Assembly: GCA_036513315.1 (NCBI GenBank)
Contig: DATBZF010000086.1
Location: 39,035-103,034, forward strand
Source: Roseiarcus sp036513315
Lineage (GTDB): Bacteria; Pseudomonadota; Alphaproteobacteria; Rhizobiales; Beijerinckiaceae
Direction: 5' to 3'
Length of the DNA: 64,000 bases
Part shown: positions 50,394 through 59,880 of the stretch, piece by piece
Layout: the number at the start of each line of letters is the position of its first letter
How positions within the stretch are numbered: the stretch's first letter is position 1
Made by a program: the position numbers and the translations under genes
Notes under the pieces: model-generated
What the model was told of the DNA's origin: nothing
Seen by the model: the letters and a program-made list of their open reading frames with translations, nothing else
Database searches by the model: none

Positions 50394-51400
50394 CGCCCGC
50401 TCACCGGATAAAGCCCGCGCGGGCGCCACAGCAGCACGGCGACCATCAGCGCAATGTTGGAGACCAGCGCCAGCTTGGGCGCGAGGAAGCCGGCGTAATT
50501 GGCGATCAGCGCGACGAGGATCGCGCCGGTGAAACAGCCCCCGACCGAGCCGAGGCCGCCGATGATGATGACGATGAAGGTCAGCACCAATAATTCGGCG
50601 CCCATCGAGGCGTGCACCTGCTCGCGATAGAGCGCCCACAGCACGCCGCCAAGTCCGGCGAGGGCCGATCCCGCCATGAACACGCCGATGAACAGCCGGT
50701 CGACGCGATAGCCGAGCGCCTCGACCATTTCGCGGTTCTCGACGCCGGCGCGGATCAGCAGGCCGATCTTGGTACGATTGAGGATCAGCATCTGCCCGAC
50801 AAAAACGATCAATCCGACGATCGTCGCCGCGATCCGGTATTTCTCGATCGCCGCGCCGCCGAGTATGAGCGAGCCCCGCAAGGAAGCCGGCAGCGGCAGC
50901 GGGATGAATTCGGGGCCAAACAAAGCATAGAGCAATTGTTCGGCGACGATCGCGCCGCCGATCGTCACCATGATCTGTTTGAGATGCTGGCCATAGACCG
51001 GAGCGACCAGCAGGCGCTCGAATGCATAGCCGACGAGCCCGCAGACCAGCGCCGCGGCGAACAGAGCGAGCGCCAGCACCGCCAGATTCGGCCCCAGCGA
51101 ATCGACCTGCGACCATGCCGCCAGCGGCAGCAGCACGAGGGTCGCGACATAGGCGCCGAGCGCAATGAAAGCGCCATGGCCGAAATTCAGCACGTCCATC
51201 AAGCCGAACACCAAGGTCAGCCCCGAGGCCATGGTGAAGATCATCATGCCCATTGCGAGGCCAGCGATTGTCAAAGTGACGAAGGTCGAAGGCGAGCCGA
51301 TCAAGGGCGCGGCGATGGCGGCGACGATGAGAGGCGTGAGCGCCGGGAGAATGTCTATCCTTTGCCGCGGCAGGGCGGCGCCGGTCTCGCTCGCGCTCAT
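50390..51400 (-). CDS. Branched-chain amino acid-type ABC permease (LivH-like)
   Basis: This is the first membrane subunit, 336 residues. It has the LivH landmarks ASGLTLVFGLMDVLNFGHGA, FIALGAYV, the loop TKIGLLIRAGVENREMVEAL, GYRVDRLF, AGLGGVLWALYREQ and FIVIIIGGLGSVGGCFTGAI. The hydrophobic N terminus (ILPALTPLIVAAIAAPLIG) sits longer than in E. coli LivH. Four-base overlaps join it to the LivF-like gene before it and the LivM-like gene after it, so all are translated from one message. Confidence 0.94.
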   Translation of the reverse strand: MSASETGAALPRQRIDILPALTPLIVAAIAAPLIGSPSTFVTLTIAGLAMGMMIFTMASGLTLVFGLMDVLNFGHGAFIALGAYVATLVLLPLAAWSQVDSLGPNLAVLALALFAAALVCGLVGYAFERLLVAPVYGQHLKQIMVTIGGAIVAEQLLYALFGPEFIPLPLPASLRGSLILGGAAIEKYRIAATIVGLIVFVGQMLILNRTKIGLLIRAGVENREMVEALGYRVDRLFIGVFMAGSALAGLGGVLWALYREQVHASMGAELLVLTFIVIIIGGLGSVGGCFTGAILVALIANYAGFLAPKLALVSNIALMVAVLLWRPRGLYPVSGR

Positions 51401-52119
51401 TGATGGGCGTCCAGCGAGAGGCCGAGCAACCGGCTTTGCAATTGGTTGTCGGCGGCGAGCGCCGCCATCGCGCCCTGATGGATGATGCGCCCGCTATCCA
51501 TCACGCGCACATGGTCGCCGACTTCCCTTGCGACGCGAAAATTCTGCTCGACCAGCAGGATCGTCACCCCCATGCGCTTGATCTCCTTCAGGCATTCGAT
51601 CAACGCGCCGATGATCGCCGGCGCGAGGCCTTTGGTCGGCTCGTCGATGAGCAAGAGGCGGCGCGGCTCGACGATCGCCCGGGCGATCGACAACATCTGC
51701 TTCTGGCCGCCAGACAGCGTGCCCGCCCGCGACAGCCAGAATTTCTTCAGCGCCGGGAAGAAGCCGAAAATCCATTCGACGCGGGCGGGATCGAGCGGCC
51801 CGTCGCGCGCCGCCAGTACGAGATTTTCCCTGACGCTGAGATCGGAAAACACCGCCATCGTTTCGGGCACATAGGCGACGCCGGCGCGCGCGATGGCGGA
51901 GGCGTGGAGCGCGGCGATCGGCGCGCCGTCCAGCATGATCGCGCCTTCCGAGGCGCGCCACAGGCCCATGATGGTGCGCAACGCCGTCGTCTTGCCGGCG
52001 CCGTTGCGCCCGAGCAGCATCGTCGTCTCGCCCTCGGGAGCGGCAAGGTCGACGCCCTGCAGGATGTGGTAGCGCCCGATATGGGTATGCACGCCCTGCA
52101 AGACGAGGCTCGCGCTCAT
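51397..52119 (-). CDS. Branched-chain amino acid-type ABC ATPase (LivF-like)
   Basis: This 240-residue ATPase drives the importer. It has Walker A LGRNGAGKTT, the Q-loop region VAYVPETMAVFSDLSVRENL, the signature LSGGQKQMLSIARAI, Walker B LLLIDEPTKGLAP and the H-loop equivalent in LLVEQNFRVAREV, all of which fit LivF rather than LivG. It overlaps the LivG-like gene by four bases at its start. Confidence 0.95.
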   Translation of the reverse strand: MSASLVLQGVHTHIGRYHILQGVDLAAPEGETTMLLGRNGAGKTTALRTIMGLWRASEGAIMLDGAPIAALHASAIARAGVAYVPETMAVFSDLSVRENLVLAARDGPLDPARVEWIFGFFPALKKFWLSRAGTLSGGQKQMLSIARAIVEPRRLLLIDEPTKGLAPAIIGALIECLKEIKRMGVTILLVEQNFRVAREVGDHVRVMDSGRIIHQGAMAALAADNQLQSRLLGLSLDAHQ

Positions 52120-52883
52120 GTCGGCCTCGCGCCTGGGGCCACGCCGAGATAGGCCTCCTGCACGATCGGCGAGGCGATAATGGCGGCGGGCTCGCCGTCG
52201 GCGACGAGGCGTCCGTTATGCAGCACGATGATGCGATCGGCGAGCGAGCGCACGACGTCCATCTTGTGCTCGACCAGCAGGATGGTCTTGGTCTTGTCCT
52301 GCTTCAGACGCGCGATCAGATCGAGCACGACGGGGACTTCGTCGACGCTCATCCCCGCCGTCGGCTCGTCGAACATGAATATATCGGGCTCCAGCGCCAT
52401 CATCAGCGCGACTTCGAGCTTGCGCTGATCGCCGTGTGAAAGCGAGGCGGCGGCCTGGTCGCGCCTGGCCGTCAGCGCGACCTGATCGAGAACGCTGATC
52501 GCGCGCGCGATGAGATCGCCGCGCATTCCCCAGGGACGCGTCATTTCATAATGGACGCCCGTCCTCGCCTGCACGGCGAGGCGGACGTTTTCGAATACGC
52601 TCAAATTGGGAAAAAGATTGGTGAGCTGGAAAGCGCGGCCGATGCCGGCGCGCGCGCGCTGAGGCGCGCTCTTTCCCGTGATCTCGGCGCCGTTCAGGAA
52701 AACCGCGCCGCTGGTCGCGCGGAGCTGGCCGGACATCAGGTTGAAATAGGTGGTCTTGCCGGCGCCGTTGGGGCCGACGATCGCGGTCAACTCGCCGGGG
52801 CGAAAGGCGCAGGATACGGCGTCGACCGCGACATGGCCGCCGAACCTGATCGTGAGCTCTTTGGTTGCAAGGGAGGCGGTCAT
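52116..52883 (-). CDS. Branched-chain amino acid-type ABC ATPase (LivG-like)
   Basis: This 255-residue ATPase is the partner of the LivF-like subunit. Motifs are Walker A VGPNGAGKTTYFNLMSG, the LivG-type insertion IGRAFQLTNLFPNLSVFENV, the signature LSHGDQRKLEVALMMALEPD in which SHGDQ stands for the usual SGGxQ, Walker B IFMFDEPTAGMS, and VEHKMDVVRSLADRI. SHGDQ is normal in the UrtD and amide branch of LivG-like proteins. It starts 43 bases after the binding-protein stop. Confidence 0.95.
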   Translation of the reverse strand: MTASLATKELTIRFGGHVAVDAVSCAFRPGELTAIVGPNGAGKTTYFNLMSGQLRATSGAVFLNGAEITGKSAPQRARAGIGRAFQLTNLFPNLSVFENVRLAVQARTGVHYEMTRPWGMRGDLIARAISVLDQVALTARRDQAAASLSHGDQRKLEVALMMALEPDIFMFDEPTAGMSVDEVPVVLDLIARLKQDKTKTILLVEHKMDVVRSLADRIIVLHNGRLVADGEPAAIIASPIVQEAYLGVAPGARPT

Positions 52884-52926
52884 GTCCGTGGCTCTGACGA
52901 CGCGCCGCCGCCGCTTCCGTCCCGCC

Positions 52927-54114
52927 TCAATGCTTGTTGCGGATCGGGATATCCATGTCTTCGATCTTCAATTCGCGCACCAGTTCGGGAATCGCCCAGG
53001 CGACAGCCGGATCGACCTTGATCTTGAAATGATACATCGACTGCAGCGCCTGATGGTCCTCTTTGCGGAAAATCATCTGGCCCTTCGGCGTGTCGAAAGC
53101 CATGCCCTCCATCGCCGCGATCAGTTTTTCGCTGTCGGTCGATTTGGCCTTCTCAACCGCCGCGACCACCGCCATGGCGGCCGAAAAGCCGCCCGCCGTG
53201 AACATATCGGGCGGCCCGTTGAAGCGCTTCTGGTGCTCGGTGACGAACCAATCGTTGATCGGGTTGTTCGGCAGGCCGTAATAATAATAGGCGGCGCCTT
53301 CCATGCCGGGGAAGCGCTTATAGGCGGCGAGCGCCGACAGGATATTGCCGCCGGTCGATATTTCAATGCCATAGCGGCCGGGATCGAGGTCCTGCAATTT
53401 GTCGAGCGGATTGACGCCGCCCGCCCAAAGCACCCAGATGATCTTGCGGCCGGGTTTGTCCTTCAAGGCGTCGAACAGGCGCTGGGCCGGCGCGGTGAAA
53501 TCGGTGGTGTTGGCGGGCGCATATTCTTCCGCGGCAAGCGTCGCGCCGGTCTTGGCGAGCGCCTCCTTGAAGGCGGCGATGCCGTCGCGCCCGAACGCGT
53601 AATCCTGCGCCAGCGTCGCCACCGACACCCCCGCTTTGCCGATCGCCACAGCGTTGGAGATCGCGTCCTGCGACGAATTGCGCCCGGTGCGGAAAATATA
53701 GCGGTTCCATTTGTCGCCGGTGATCTGGTCGGCGACCGCCGGCTCGACGATGAGGATTTTCTTGTGCTCCTCGGCGACCGGCAGCATGGCGATGGCCGCC
53801 GCCGACGATGAAGTGCCGATGGCGATATCGGCGTTGTCGTCCTCATAGGCCTCGGCCAGCGCGGTCTTGGCGAGGTCGGGCTTGCTCTGGTCGTCCTTCA
53901 GTATGATGTTGATCTTGCGTCCGTCGACCTCCATGGAGCCTTTGGTCGCATATTCGAAGCCGAGCCGCAGCCCGTTCTCGGTCTGCTTGGCATAGGCTTC
54001 GAGCGGTCCCGAGCGGCCATAAATCAGCGCGACGTTCAGGTCGGCCGCGGCGGCCGCGCCGACTCCGCAGAGGACGAAACCCGTAAAAGCGAAGCCTTTG
54101 ATTAAATTGATCAT
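52927..54114 (-). CDS. Periplasmic amino acid/amide ABC substrate-binding protein (LivK-like)
   Basis: This 395-residue protein captures the ligand for the LivFGHM-type importer. A signal peptide (LIKGFAFTGFVLCGVGAAAA) precedes LNVALIYGRSGPLEAYAKQT, the family's entrance loop, and GRKINIILKDDQSKPDLAKT. IAIGTSSSAAAIAMLPVAEE is the hinge region that meets the ligand. An upstream in-frame extension is ignored since the signal peptide begins at the ATG at 54114. It is the first gene of the operon; the ligand is not certain and may be an amide, urea-like compound or aromatic acid rather than leucine. Confidence 0.92.
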   Translation of the reverse strand: MINLIKGFAFTGFVLCGVGAAAAADLNVALIYGRSGPLEAYAKQTENGLRLGFEYATKGSMEVDGRKINIILKDDQSKPDLAKTALAEAYEDDNADIAIGTSSSAAAIAMLPVAEEHKKILIVEPAVADQITGDKWNRYIFRTGRNSSQDAISNAVAIGKAGVSVATLAQDYAFGRDGIAAFKEALAKTGATLAAEEYAPANTTDFTAPAQRLFDALKDKPGRKIIWVLWAGGVNPLDKLQDLDPGRYGIEISTGGNILSALAAYKRFPGMEGAAYYYYGLPNNPINDWFVTEHQKRFNGPPDMFTAGGFSAAMAVVAAVEKAKSTDSEKLIAAMEGMAFDTPKGQMIFRKEDHQALQSMYHFKIKVDPAVAWAIPELVRELKIEDMDIPIRNKH

Positions 54115-54413
54115 TGCCGCTCCGGGCGCCATTTGAGAGAGGGGCGAACCCAAGCGCGCAAGCGCCGCGGATCCCCCCTCGACAGGAAAGCCGGCCGCTC
54201 CTTGCCGGTCGTTGGGGGCAGGATGGCCAAACCGTCCATAGCCGTCAAGCCGGCGCCAGGCCGCAAGGCGCCGCGGGAACGCCCGAATTAAGTATTCCCG
54301 GCTCCATTCTTGACCGGAATTGGCGTCGCGCGTCATTCTGGTGTAACCCTCGCCCCGAATGAGGTCATGGGACGAGCAGATGCAAGCGAGAACGGGGGCC
54401 TGGGGGATATTGA

Positions 54414-56333
54414 GTGACGGTTTCTGATACGCCTCTTCTGGATAAGATCCAAACGCCCGAAGATTTGCGCGCGATGCCCGAGAGCGATCTCAGGGCGGTC
54501 GCCGATCAATTGCGCGCCGAGACGATCAGCGCCGTTTCGGTGACGGGCGGCCATCTGGGCGCCGGGCTCGGCGTCGTCGAGCTCACGCTCGCCCTGCACT
54601 ATGTCTTCGACACGCCGCGCGACCGCATCATCTGGGACGTCGGCCACCAGGCCTATCCGCACAAAATCCTTACCGGCCGACGTGGTCGCATCCGGACTCT
54701 GCGCCAGGGCGGCGGCCTTTCCGGCTTCACCCGGCGGGCCGAGAGTGAATATGATCCTTTCGGCGCCGCCCATTCCTCGACGTCGATCTCGGCGGGGCTC
54801 GGGATGGCGGTGGCGCGCGATCTGTCGCATGGCGACAATCGCGTCATCGCCGTCATCGGCGACGGCGCCATGTCGGCGGGCATGGCCTATGAGGCGATGA
54901 ACAACGCCGGCGCCCAGCACTCGCGCCTGATCGTCATCCTCAACGACAACGATATGTCGATCGCGCCGCCGACCGGCGCCATGTCCGCCTATCTGGCGCG
55001 ATTGGTCTCCAGCCAGACCTACCGCTCGATCCGCGAGACCGCCAAGCAGCTCGCCAAGCGCCTGCCGAAATTCTTCTACGACAAGGCGCGCCTCACGGAA
55101 GAATACAGCCGTGGCTTCTGGACCGGCGGCACGATGTTCGAGGAATTGGGCTTCTTCTATGTCGGGCCGGTCGACGGACATAACCTCGACCATCTGCTGC
55201 CGATCCTGAAGAACGTGCGCGACCTGCCCAACGGCCCGGTGCTGGTCCATGTCGTGACCAAGAAGGGCAAGGGCTATGGGCCGGCGGAAGCCGCCGCCGA
55301 CAAATACCACGGCGTCAACGCCTTCGACGTGATCACCGGCGCGCAGTCCAAGCCCAAGGCTAATGCGCCCGCCTATACCCGCGTATTCGCCAATGCGCTG
55401 ATCGCGGAAGCCGCGCGCGACGATAAAATCGTCGCGATCACGGCCGCCATGCCGGCAGGCACCGGGCTCGATCATTTCGAGGCTGCCTATCCCGACCGCA
55501 CGTTTGACGTCGGCATCGCCGAACAGCATGCCGTAACCTTCGCCGCGGGCCTCGCGAGCGAGGGTTACAAGCCTTTCTGCGCGATCTATTCGACATTTTT
55601 GCAGCGCGGCTACGACCAGGTGGTGCATGACGTCGCGATACAGAACCTGCCCGTCCGTTTCGCGATCGACCGCGCCGGGCTGGTCGGAGCCGATGGCGCG
55701 ACCCACGCGGGCGCCTTCGATATCGCCTATCTCGCCTGCCTGCCCAATTTTGTCATCATGGCGGCGGCCGACGAGGCCGAACTCGTGCATATGACGGCGA
55801 CTTGCGCCGCTCACGATTCAGGCCCGATCGCCGTGCGCTATCCGCGCGGCGACGGCGTCGGGGTGGAAATGCCGGAGCGCGGAATCCCGCTCGAGATCGG
55901 CAAGGGCCGGATCATGCGCGAAGGCTCGCGCGTCGCGATATTGTCGCTCGGCACGCGCCTCGCCGAAGCGTTGAAAGCGGCCGAGGATCTTGCCGCGCGC
56001 GGCCTTTCGACGACGGTCGCCGACGCGCGCTTCGCCAAGCCCCTCGATCGCAATCTGGTGTTGCGCCTCGCGGCGACCCATGAATTGCTGATCACGATCG
56101 AGGAAGGCTCGATCGGCGGCTTCGGTTCGCATGTCCTTGGCCTGCTGGCTGAAGAAGGCGTCCTCGATCGCGGCCTCAAGGTCAGGACGATGGTCTTGCC
56201 GGATGTCTTTATGGACCACGACAAGCCCGACAAGCTTTATGCGCGGGCGGGCCTCGACGCCAAGGGAATCGTCGCTAAAGCGCTCGAGACGCTCGGCGTC
56301 GACAAGGGAGTCGCCGCGAGCCGCATCGCGTGA
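54414..56333 (+). CDS. dxs: 1-deoxy-D-xylulose-5-phosphate synthase
   Basis: DXS joins pyruvate and glyceraldehyde 3-phosphate using thiamine diphosphate, the first step of the MEP isoprenoid pathway. The 639-residue protein has IIWDVGHQAYPHKILTGR, the TPP motif GDGAMSAGMAYEAMNN, the histidine-bearing DGHNLDHLLPIL, the pyrimidine-domain glutamate in VGIAEQHAVTFAAGLA and RAGLVGADGATHAGAFD. Translation starts at a GTG; a G-rich stretch ten bases upstream may serve as ribosome site. It overlaps the start of the next small membrane protein gene by four bases. Confidence 0.96.
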   Translation: MTVSDTPLLDKIQTPEDLRAMPESDLRAVADQLRAETISAVSVTGGHLGAGLGVVELTLALHYVFDTPRDRIIWDVGHQAYPHKILTGRRGRIRTLRQGGGLSGFTRRAESEYDPFGAAHSSTSISAGLGMAVARDLSHGDNRVIAVIGDGAMSAGMAYEAMNNAGAQHSRLIVILNDNDMSIAPPTGAMSAYLARLVSSQTYRSIRETAKQLAKRLPKFFYDKARLTEEYSRGFWTGGTMFEELGFFYVGPVDGHNLDHLLPILKNVRDLPNGPVLVHVVTKKGKGYGPAEAAADKYHGVNAFDVITGAQSKPKANAPAYTRVFANALIAEAARDDKIVAITAAMPAGTGLDHFEAAYPDRTFDVGIAEQHAVTFAAGLASEGYKPFCAIYSTFLQRGYDQVVHDVAIQNLPVRFAIDRAGLVGADGATHAGAFDIAYLACLPNFVIMAAADEAELVHMTATCAAHDSGPIAVRYPRGDGVGVEMPERGIPLEIGKGRIMREGSRVAILSLGTRLAEALKAAEDLAARGLSTTVADARFAKPLDRNLVLRLAATHELLITIEEGSIGGFGSHVLGLLAEEGVLDRGLKVRTMVLPDVFMDHDKPDKLYARAGLDAKGIVAKALETLGVDKGVAASRIA

Positions 56334-56542
56334 GCGATGAACGGCCGGGCGACGAGGAGCCGGATGAGCGGCGCCGCCGCGTTTTCGTCAACCTGGCCGC
56401 CGCCGCTTTCCTGCTGGCGCTGGCGATCGCCGTCATCTGGGTGGTGATGGCGCTCGACGCCCACCGTAAGCTGGAAAATTGCCTCAATTCCGGGCGGCGC
56501 AATTGCGAAGAGATCGCCCAGCCGACGGGATCGGGCAATTGA
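56330..56542 (+). CDS. Small membrane protein translationally coupled to dxs
   Basis: This 70-residue protein starts at a GTG inside the dxs stop (GTGA). It has a charged N terminus (SDERPGDEEPDERRRR), one membrane helix (VFVNLAAAAFLLALAIAVIW) and a short outer tail with two cysteines (ENCLNSGRRNCEEIAQP). No family is recognised. The overlap with dxs argues that it is real and co-translated. A link to isoprenoid synthesis is only positional. Confidence 0.75.
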   Translation: MSDERPGDEEPDERRRRVFVNLAAAAFLLALAIAVIWVVMALDAHRKLENCLNSGRRNCEEIAQPTGSGN

Positions 56543-56720
56543 CTTCGCAGGCGCGGCGCCTCTATAAGGCGCGCGCGCCGCGAACCTGCGCGGCTTTAGA
56601 TGTTTTATCCCGGCTCGCATGACGCTTTAACGGGGCGTTTTGGCGGGGACCGGGTTTGGTTTATTGGGCGCGGCCGTGAGGCGGATCGCCCTGAAGCAAG
56701 CGCCTTTTGGAGAATGTAAA

Positions 56721-56855
56721 GTGAAGCGGACCTATCAACCGAGCAAAATCGTTCGCAAGCGTCGCCACGGCTTTCGCGCGCGCATGGAGACGGTGGGCGG
56801 ACGCAAGGTTCTCAACGCGCGCCGGGCGCGCGGCCGCAAGCGCCTTTCCGCCTGA
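56721..56855 (+). CDS. rpmH: 50S ribosomal protein L34
   Basis: L34 is a small, very basic ribosomal protein. The 44-residue product is KRTYQPSKIVRKRRHGFRAR followed by METVGGRKVLNARRARGRKR and LSA, a near-perfect family match. It starts with GTG, preceded by GGAG. It is the first gene of the classical rpmH-rnpA-yidC-engB string, 50 bases before rnpA. Promoter signals are presumably in the 180-base gap after the dxs-linked gene. Confidence 0.97.
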   Translation: MKRTYQPSKIVRKRRHGFRARMETVGGRKVLNARRARGRKRLSA

Positions 56856-56905
56856 TCCCGCGCGCGCGGCTCGCTTTAAGACCCTGGTCGCGCGGAAGGG
56901 AACCG

Positions 56906-57358
56906 ATGAACGAGCCCGAGGTCCGCGTCAGTCCCATGATGCGCGACGAAAGCCAAAAATCCAGGATCAGCCGCCTGAAGGGCCGCGCCGATTTTCAGCG
57001 CGCCGCGCGCGGGCGGCGGGCGCGCATGGACGCTTTCGCGCTGCAGGCCAATCGCCGCGCCGCGCCCGAGGGAGCGCCGGATGGAATCGGCCCCCGCCTC
57101 GGCTTCACCGTCACCAAGAAGCTCGGCGGCGCGGTCCTGCGCAACCGCATTCGCCGGCGCCTGAAGGAAGCCGCGCGGCTGTCGCGCGATCTTGAGACCC
57201 GGCCCGACCATGATTACGTGGTGATGGCGGAGCGCGACGCGCTGCGACGCCGCTTTGACCTGCTTCAGGCCGATCTCATCCGCGCTTTTTCACTGGTTCA
57301 TTCGAGCGCCGCCCGTTCCGCGCCTACGCGCCGACCCAACGACAGAGACAAACGCTGA
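56906..57358 (+). CDS. rnpA: Ribonuclease P protein component
   Basis: RnpA binds the RNase P RNA and helps it cleave the 5' leader of tRNA precursors. The 150-residue protein has KGRADFQRAARGRR, RLGFTVTKKLGGAVLRNRIR (the central RNR motif) and RRLKEAARL, then a family-typical VVMAERDALRRRF region. The N terminus before residue 20 is longer than usual and a later start near SRISRLKG is possible. The stop overlaps the yidC ATG (TGATG); there is no yidD between them. Confidence 0.95.
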   Translation: MNEPEVRVSPMMRDESQKSRISRLKGRADFQRAARGRRARMDAFALQANRRAAPEGAPDGIGPRLGFTVTKKLGGAVLRNRIRRRLKEAARLSRDLETRPDHDYVVMAERDALRRRFDLLQADLIRAFSLVHSSAARSAPTRRPNDRDKR

Positions 57359-59178
57359 TGAACTCCGAGGATTCAAGAAACCTGATCCTGGCGATCGTCC
57401 TGTCGCTGGCCGTCCTGATCGGCTGGAATTATTTCTACGGCGCGCCGCAATTGCAGAAGGACCGTCAGGCGCAGACCCAGGCGAATGCGCCGGCGGGCGC
57501 CGGGCAATCGAGCAGCGGCGCGGCGCTGCCGCAAAGCGCAGCGCCTGCCGTCGCGATGGTCAAACCCCGCGCGGACGCGCTCGCCGCCAGCAAGCGCATC
57601 CCGATCGACACGAGCAGCCTTGGCGGTTCGATCAACCTGACCGGCGGCCTGATCGACGACCTCACGTTGAAGGACTATCGCGAGACGATCGACCCCCACA
57701 GTCCCAACATCGTTCTGTTCTCGCCGCAGGGCGGCCCGGCCCCCTATTGGGCCGAGACCGGCTTCGTCGGCGAGGCCGGCACGAGCGTCAAATTGCCTCG
57801 CGACGCAGTCTGGACCAGCGATTCCAACGTGTTGACGGCCGAGAAGCCAGCTTTATTGACCTATGACGACGGCGCCGGCCTGGTCTTTCACCGCACCATC
57901 GCCGTCGACAACAAATATATGTTCACCGTCACCGACAGCGTCGAGAACAAAGGCGCCGAGCCCGTCAGCCTGCACCCTTACGCGTTGATCCTGCGGCGCG
58001 GCAAACCGGATACGTCGGGCTATTCGGTGCTGCATGAAGGCTTCGTCGGCGTGATCGGCGACAGCTCGGTGCAGGAAATCACCTATCCCAATATCGAAAA
58101 GGAGACCGGCAAGGTCCGCGAGCTGAAAGGCGCGGGCGGCTGGCTCGGCTTCACTGACAAATATTGGGGCTCGGCGATCATTCCCGACCAGAGCGCGCCG
58201 GTGGTAGGCCGTTTTTCGGTCAGCGGCGTCGCCCAGCCCGAGGATTATCAGACCGATTTTCTTGGCGACGCGCGCGTGATCGCGCCGGGCGCGACGAGCG
58301 AAACCGTCTCGCATGTCTTCGCCGGCGCCAAGGAAGTCGGCACGATCGACGCCTATGAAGCCAATCTCGGCATCAAGAAATTCGATCTGATGATCGACTG
58401 GGGCTGGTTCTATTTCATCACCAAGCCTTTGTTCAAACTGATCGACTTCATCTACAAGATCGTCGGCAATTTCGGCGTGGCGATCCTTATCGTCACCGTG
58501 CTCGTCAAGCTCGCCTTCTTCCCGCTCGCCAGCCGCAGCTACGCCTCGATGGCGAAGATGAAGAAGATCCAGCCGCAGATCGCCGCCTTGAAGGAACGCT
58601 TTCCCGACGATCGCGCCAAGCAGCAGCAGGCGCAGATGGAGTTGTTCAAGAACGAAGGGGTCAACCCGGTCGCCGGCTGCCTGCCGATGGTGATCCAGAT
58701 CCCGGTGTTCTTTGCGCTCTACAAGGTGATTTTCATCACCATCGAAATGCGCCACGCGCCGTTCTTCGGCTGGATCAAGGATCTGTCCGCGCCCGACCCG
58801 ACCAATGTCTTCACTTTGTTCGGGCTGATCCCCTGGGACCCGACGGCGCTGCCGATGTTCGGCCATTTCCTCGCGCTCGGCATCTGGCCGCTGATCATGG
58901 GCGTGTCGATGTTCTTCCAGATGAAGATGAATCCGGAGCCGACCGATCCCGTGCAGAAGACGATGTTCGCCTGGATGCCGGTGATCTTCACCTTCATGCT
59001 CGGCGCCTTCCCGTCGGGCCTGGTGATCTACTGGACCTGGAACAACACGCTTTCGGTCACGCAACAATATTTCATCATGCGCAAGAATGGCGTGAAGGTG
59101 GAGCTTTGGGACAATCTGAGCAAGATGTTCAACGGTCTGCCCCAGATGTTCAAGAAGAAGCCTGAGCCAGGTGAATGA
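57358..59178 (+). CDS. yidC: Membrane protein insertase YidC
   Basis: YidC inserts and folds inner-membrane proteins, alone or with SecYEG. The 606-residue protein has the gram-negative layout: a first membrane helix (NLILAIVLSLAVLIGWNYFY), a large periplasmic beta domain (about 60-345), then the conserved core with five helices. Core landmarks are NFGVAILIVTVLVKLAFFPL, the cytoplasmic hairpin MKKIQPQIAALKERFPDD, NPVAGCLPMVIQIPVFFALY and SGLVIYWTWNNTLSVTQQY. It overlaps rnpA at its start and engB at its end. Confidence 0.97.
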   Translation: MNSEDSRNLILAIVLSLAVLIGWNYFYGAPQLQKDRQAQTQANAPAGAGQSSSGAALPQSAAPAVAMVKPRADALAASKRIPIDTSSLGGSINLTGGLIDDLTLKDYRETIDPHSPNIVLFSPQGGPAPYWAETGFVGEAGTSVKLPRDAVWTSDSNVLTAEKPALLTYDDGAGLVFHRTIAVDNKYMFTVTDSVENKGAEPVSLHPYALILRRGKPDTSGYSVLHEGFVGVIGDSSVQEITYPNIEKETGKVRELKGAGGWLGFTDKYWGSAIIPDQSAPVVGRFSVSGVAQPEDYQTDFLGDARVIAPGATSETVSHVFAGAKEVGTIDAYEANLGIKKFDLMIDWGWFYFITKPLFKLIDFIYKIVGNFGVAILIVTVLVKLAFFPLASRSYASMAKMKKIQPQIAALKERFPDDRAKQQQAQMELFKNEGVNPVAGCLPMVIQIPVFFALYKVIFITIEMRHAPFFGWIKDLSAPDPTNVFTLFGLIPWDPTALPMFGHFLALGIWPLIMGVSMFFQMKMNPEPTDPVQKTMFAWMPVIFTFMLGAFPSGLVIYWTWNNTLSVTQQYFIMRKNGVKVELWDNLSKMFNGLPQMFKKKPEPGE

Positions 59179-59851
59179 GGCTTCGCCCGAGCAGCAGGCC
59201 GCCGCGCTGATCGAGGCCGGCCGCAAGCTCTTCGCCGGCCCCTGCGATTTCTTTTTCGCCGCCGCCAAATCCGACGGCCTGCCGCCGATCGGGCCGCCGG
59301 AAATCGCCTTCGCCGGACGCTCGAATGTCGGTAAATCCTCGCTCATCAATGCGCTGACCGGACGCCAGAGCCTGGCGCGCACCTCCAACACGCCGGGCCG
59401 CACGCAGGAACTGATTTTCTTCAACCTCGGCGGACAATTAACGCTGGTCGACATGCCCGGCTATGGCTATGCCGCGGTCAACAAGAACAAGGTCGCCTCC
59501 TGGGGCCAATTGATGCGCGACTATCTGCGCGGCCGCGCCTCGCTGATGCGCGCCTTCGTGCTTGTCGACGGCCGCCGCGGCCTCGGCGACAGCGATATCG
59601 AAACGATGAAGCTGCTCGACAAATCCGCCGTCTCCTACGCCGTCGTCCTCACCAAGCGCGACGAGGTCAAGCCCGCCGAACGCGAGGCGCGCATCGAAGA
59701 AACGCTGACGATTCTACGCGCCCACCCCGCCGCCTATCCCGGAACCTTCTTCACCTCATCGCGCACCGACGAAGGCATTCCGGAATTGCGTGGGCATATC
59801 GTGCAATTGATGCGAGAGCGCGGCGGGGCTCAGGTGGGCGGCGGCGCATAG
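59171..59851 (+). CDS. engB: Ribosome biogenesis GTPase EngB (YihA/YsxC)
   Basis: EngB assists late assembly of the 50S subunit. The 226-residue protein has G1 FAGRSNVGKSSLINALTG, the switch TSNTPGRTQ, G3 LVDMPGYGYA, G4 VLTKRDEVK and a G5-like FFTSSRTDEGI. It begins at a GTG that overlaps the yidC end by 8 bases, matching the usual Rhizobiales order. The argB gene often found next in the order is not here; a low-GC TPR gene faces it instead. Confidence 0.95.
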   Translation: MNEASPEQQAAALIEAGRKLFAGPCDFFFAAAKSDGLPPIGPPEIAFAGRSNVGKSSLINALTGRQSLARTSNTPGRTQELIFFNLGGQLTLVDMPGYGYAAVNKNKVASWGQLMRDYLRGRASLMRAFVLVDGRRGLGDSDIETMKLLDKSAVSYAVVLTKRDEVKPAEREARIEETLTILRAHPAAYPGTFFTSSRTDEGIPELRGHIVQLMRERGGAQVGGGA

Positions 59852-59880
59852 CGGCCCAAAGGCAAACATTGATTGCGCCT

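Noticed and set aside
49335..51116. 593-codon version of the LivM-like gene
   Set aside because: The N-terminal 241 codons overlap the LivH-like gene in another frame and have no domain; the ATG at 50393 gives a normal LivM with an ATGA junction.
54333..55814. 493-codon open frame on the minus strand
   Set aside because: It is antisense to dxs and has shadow-type composition with no domain.
57853..59454. 533-codon open frame on the minus strand
   Set aside because: It is antisense to yidC and engB and lacks any domain.
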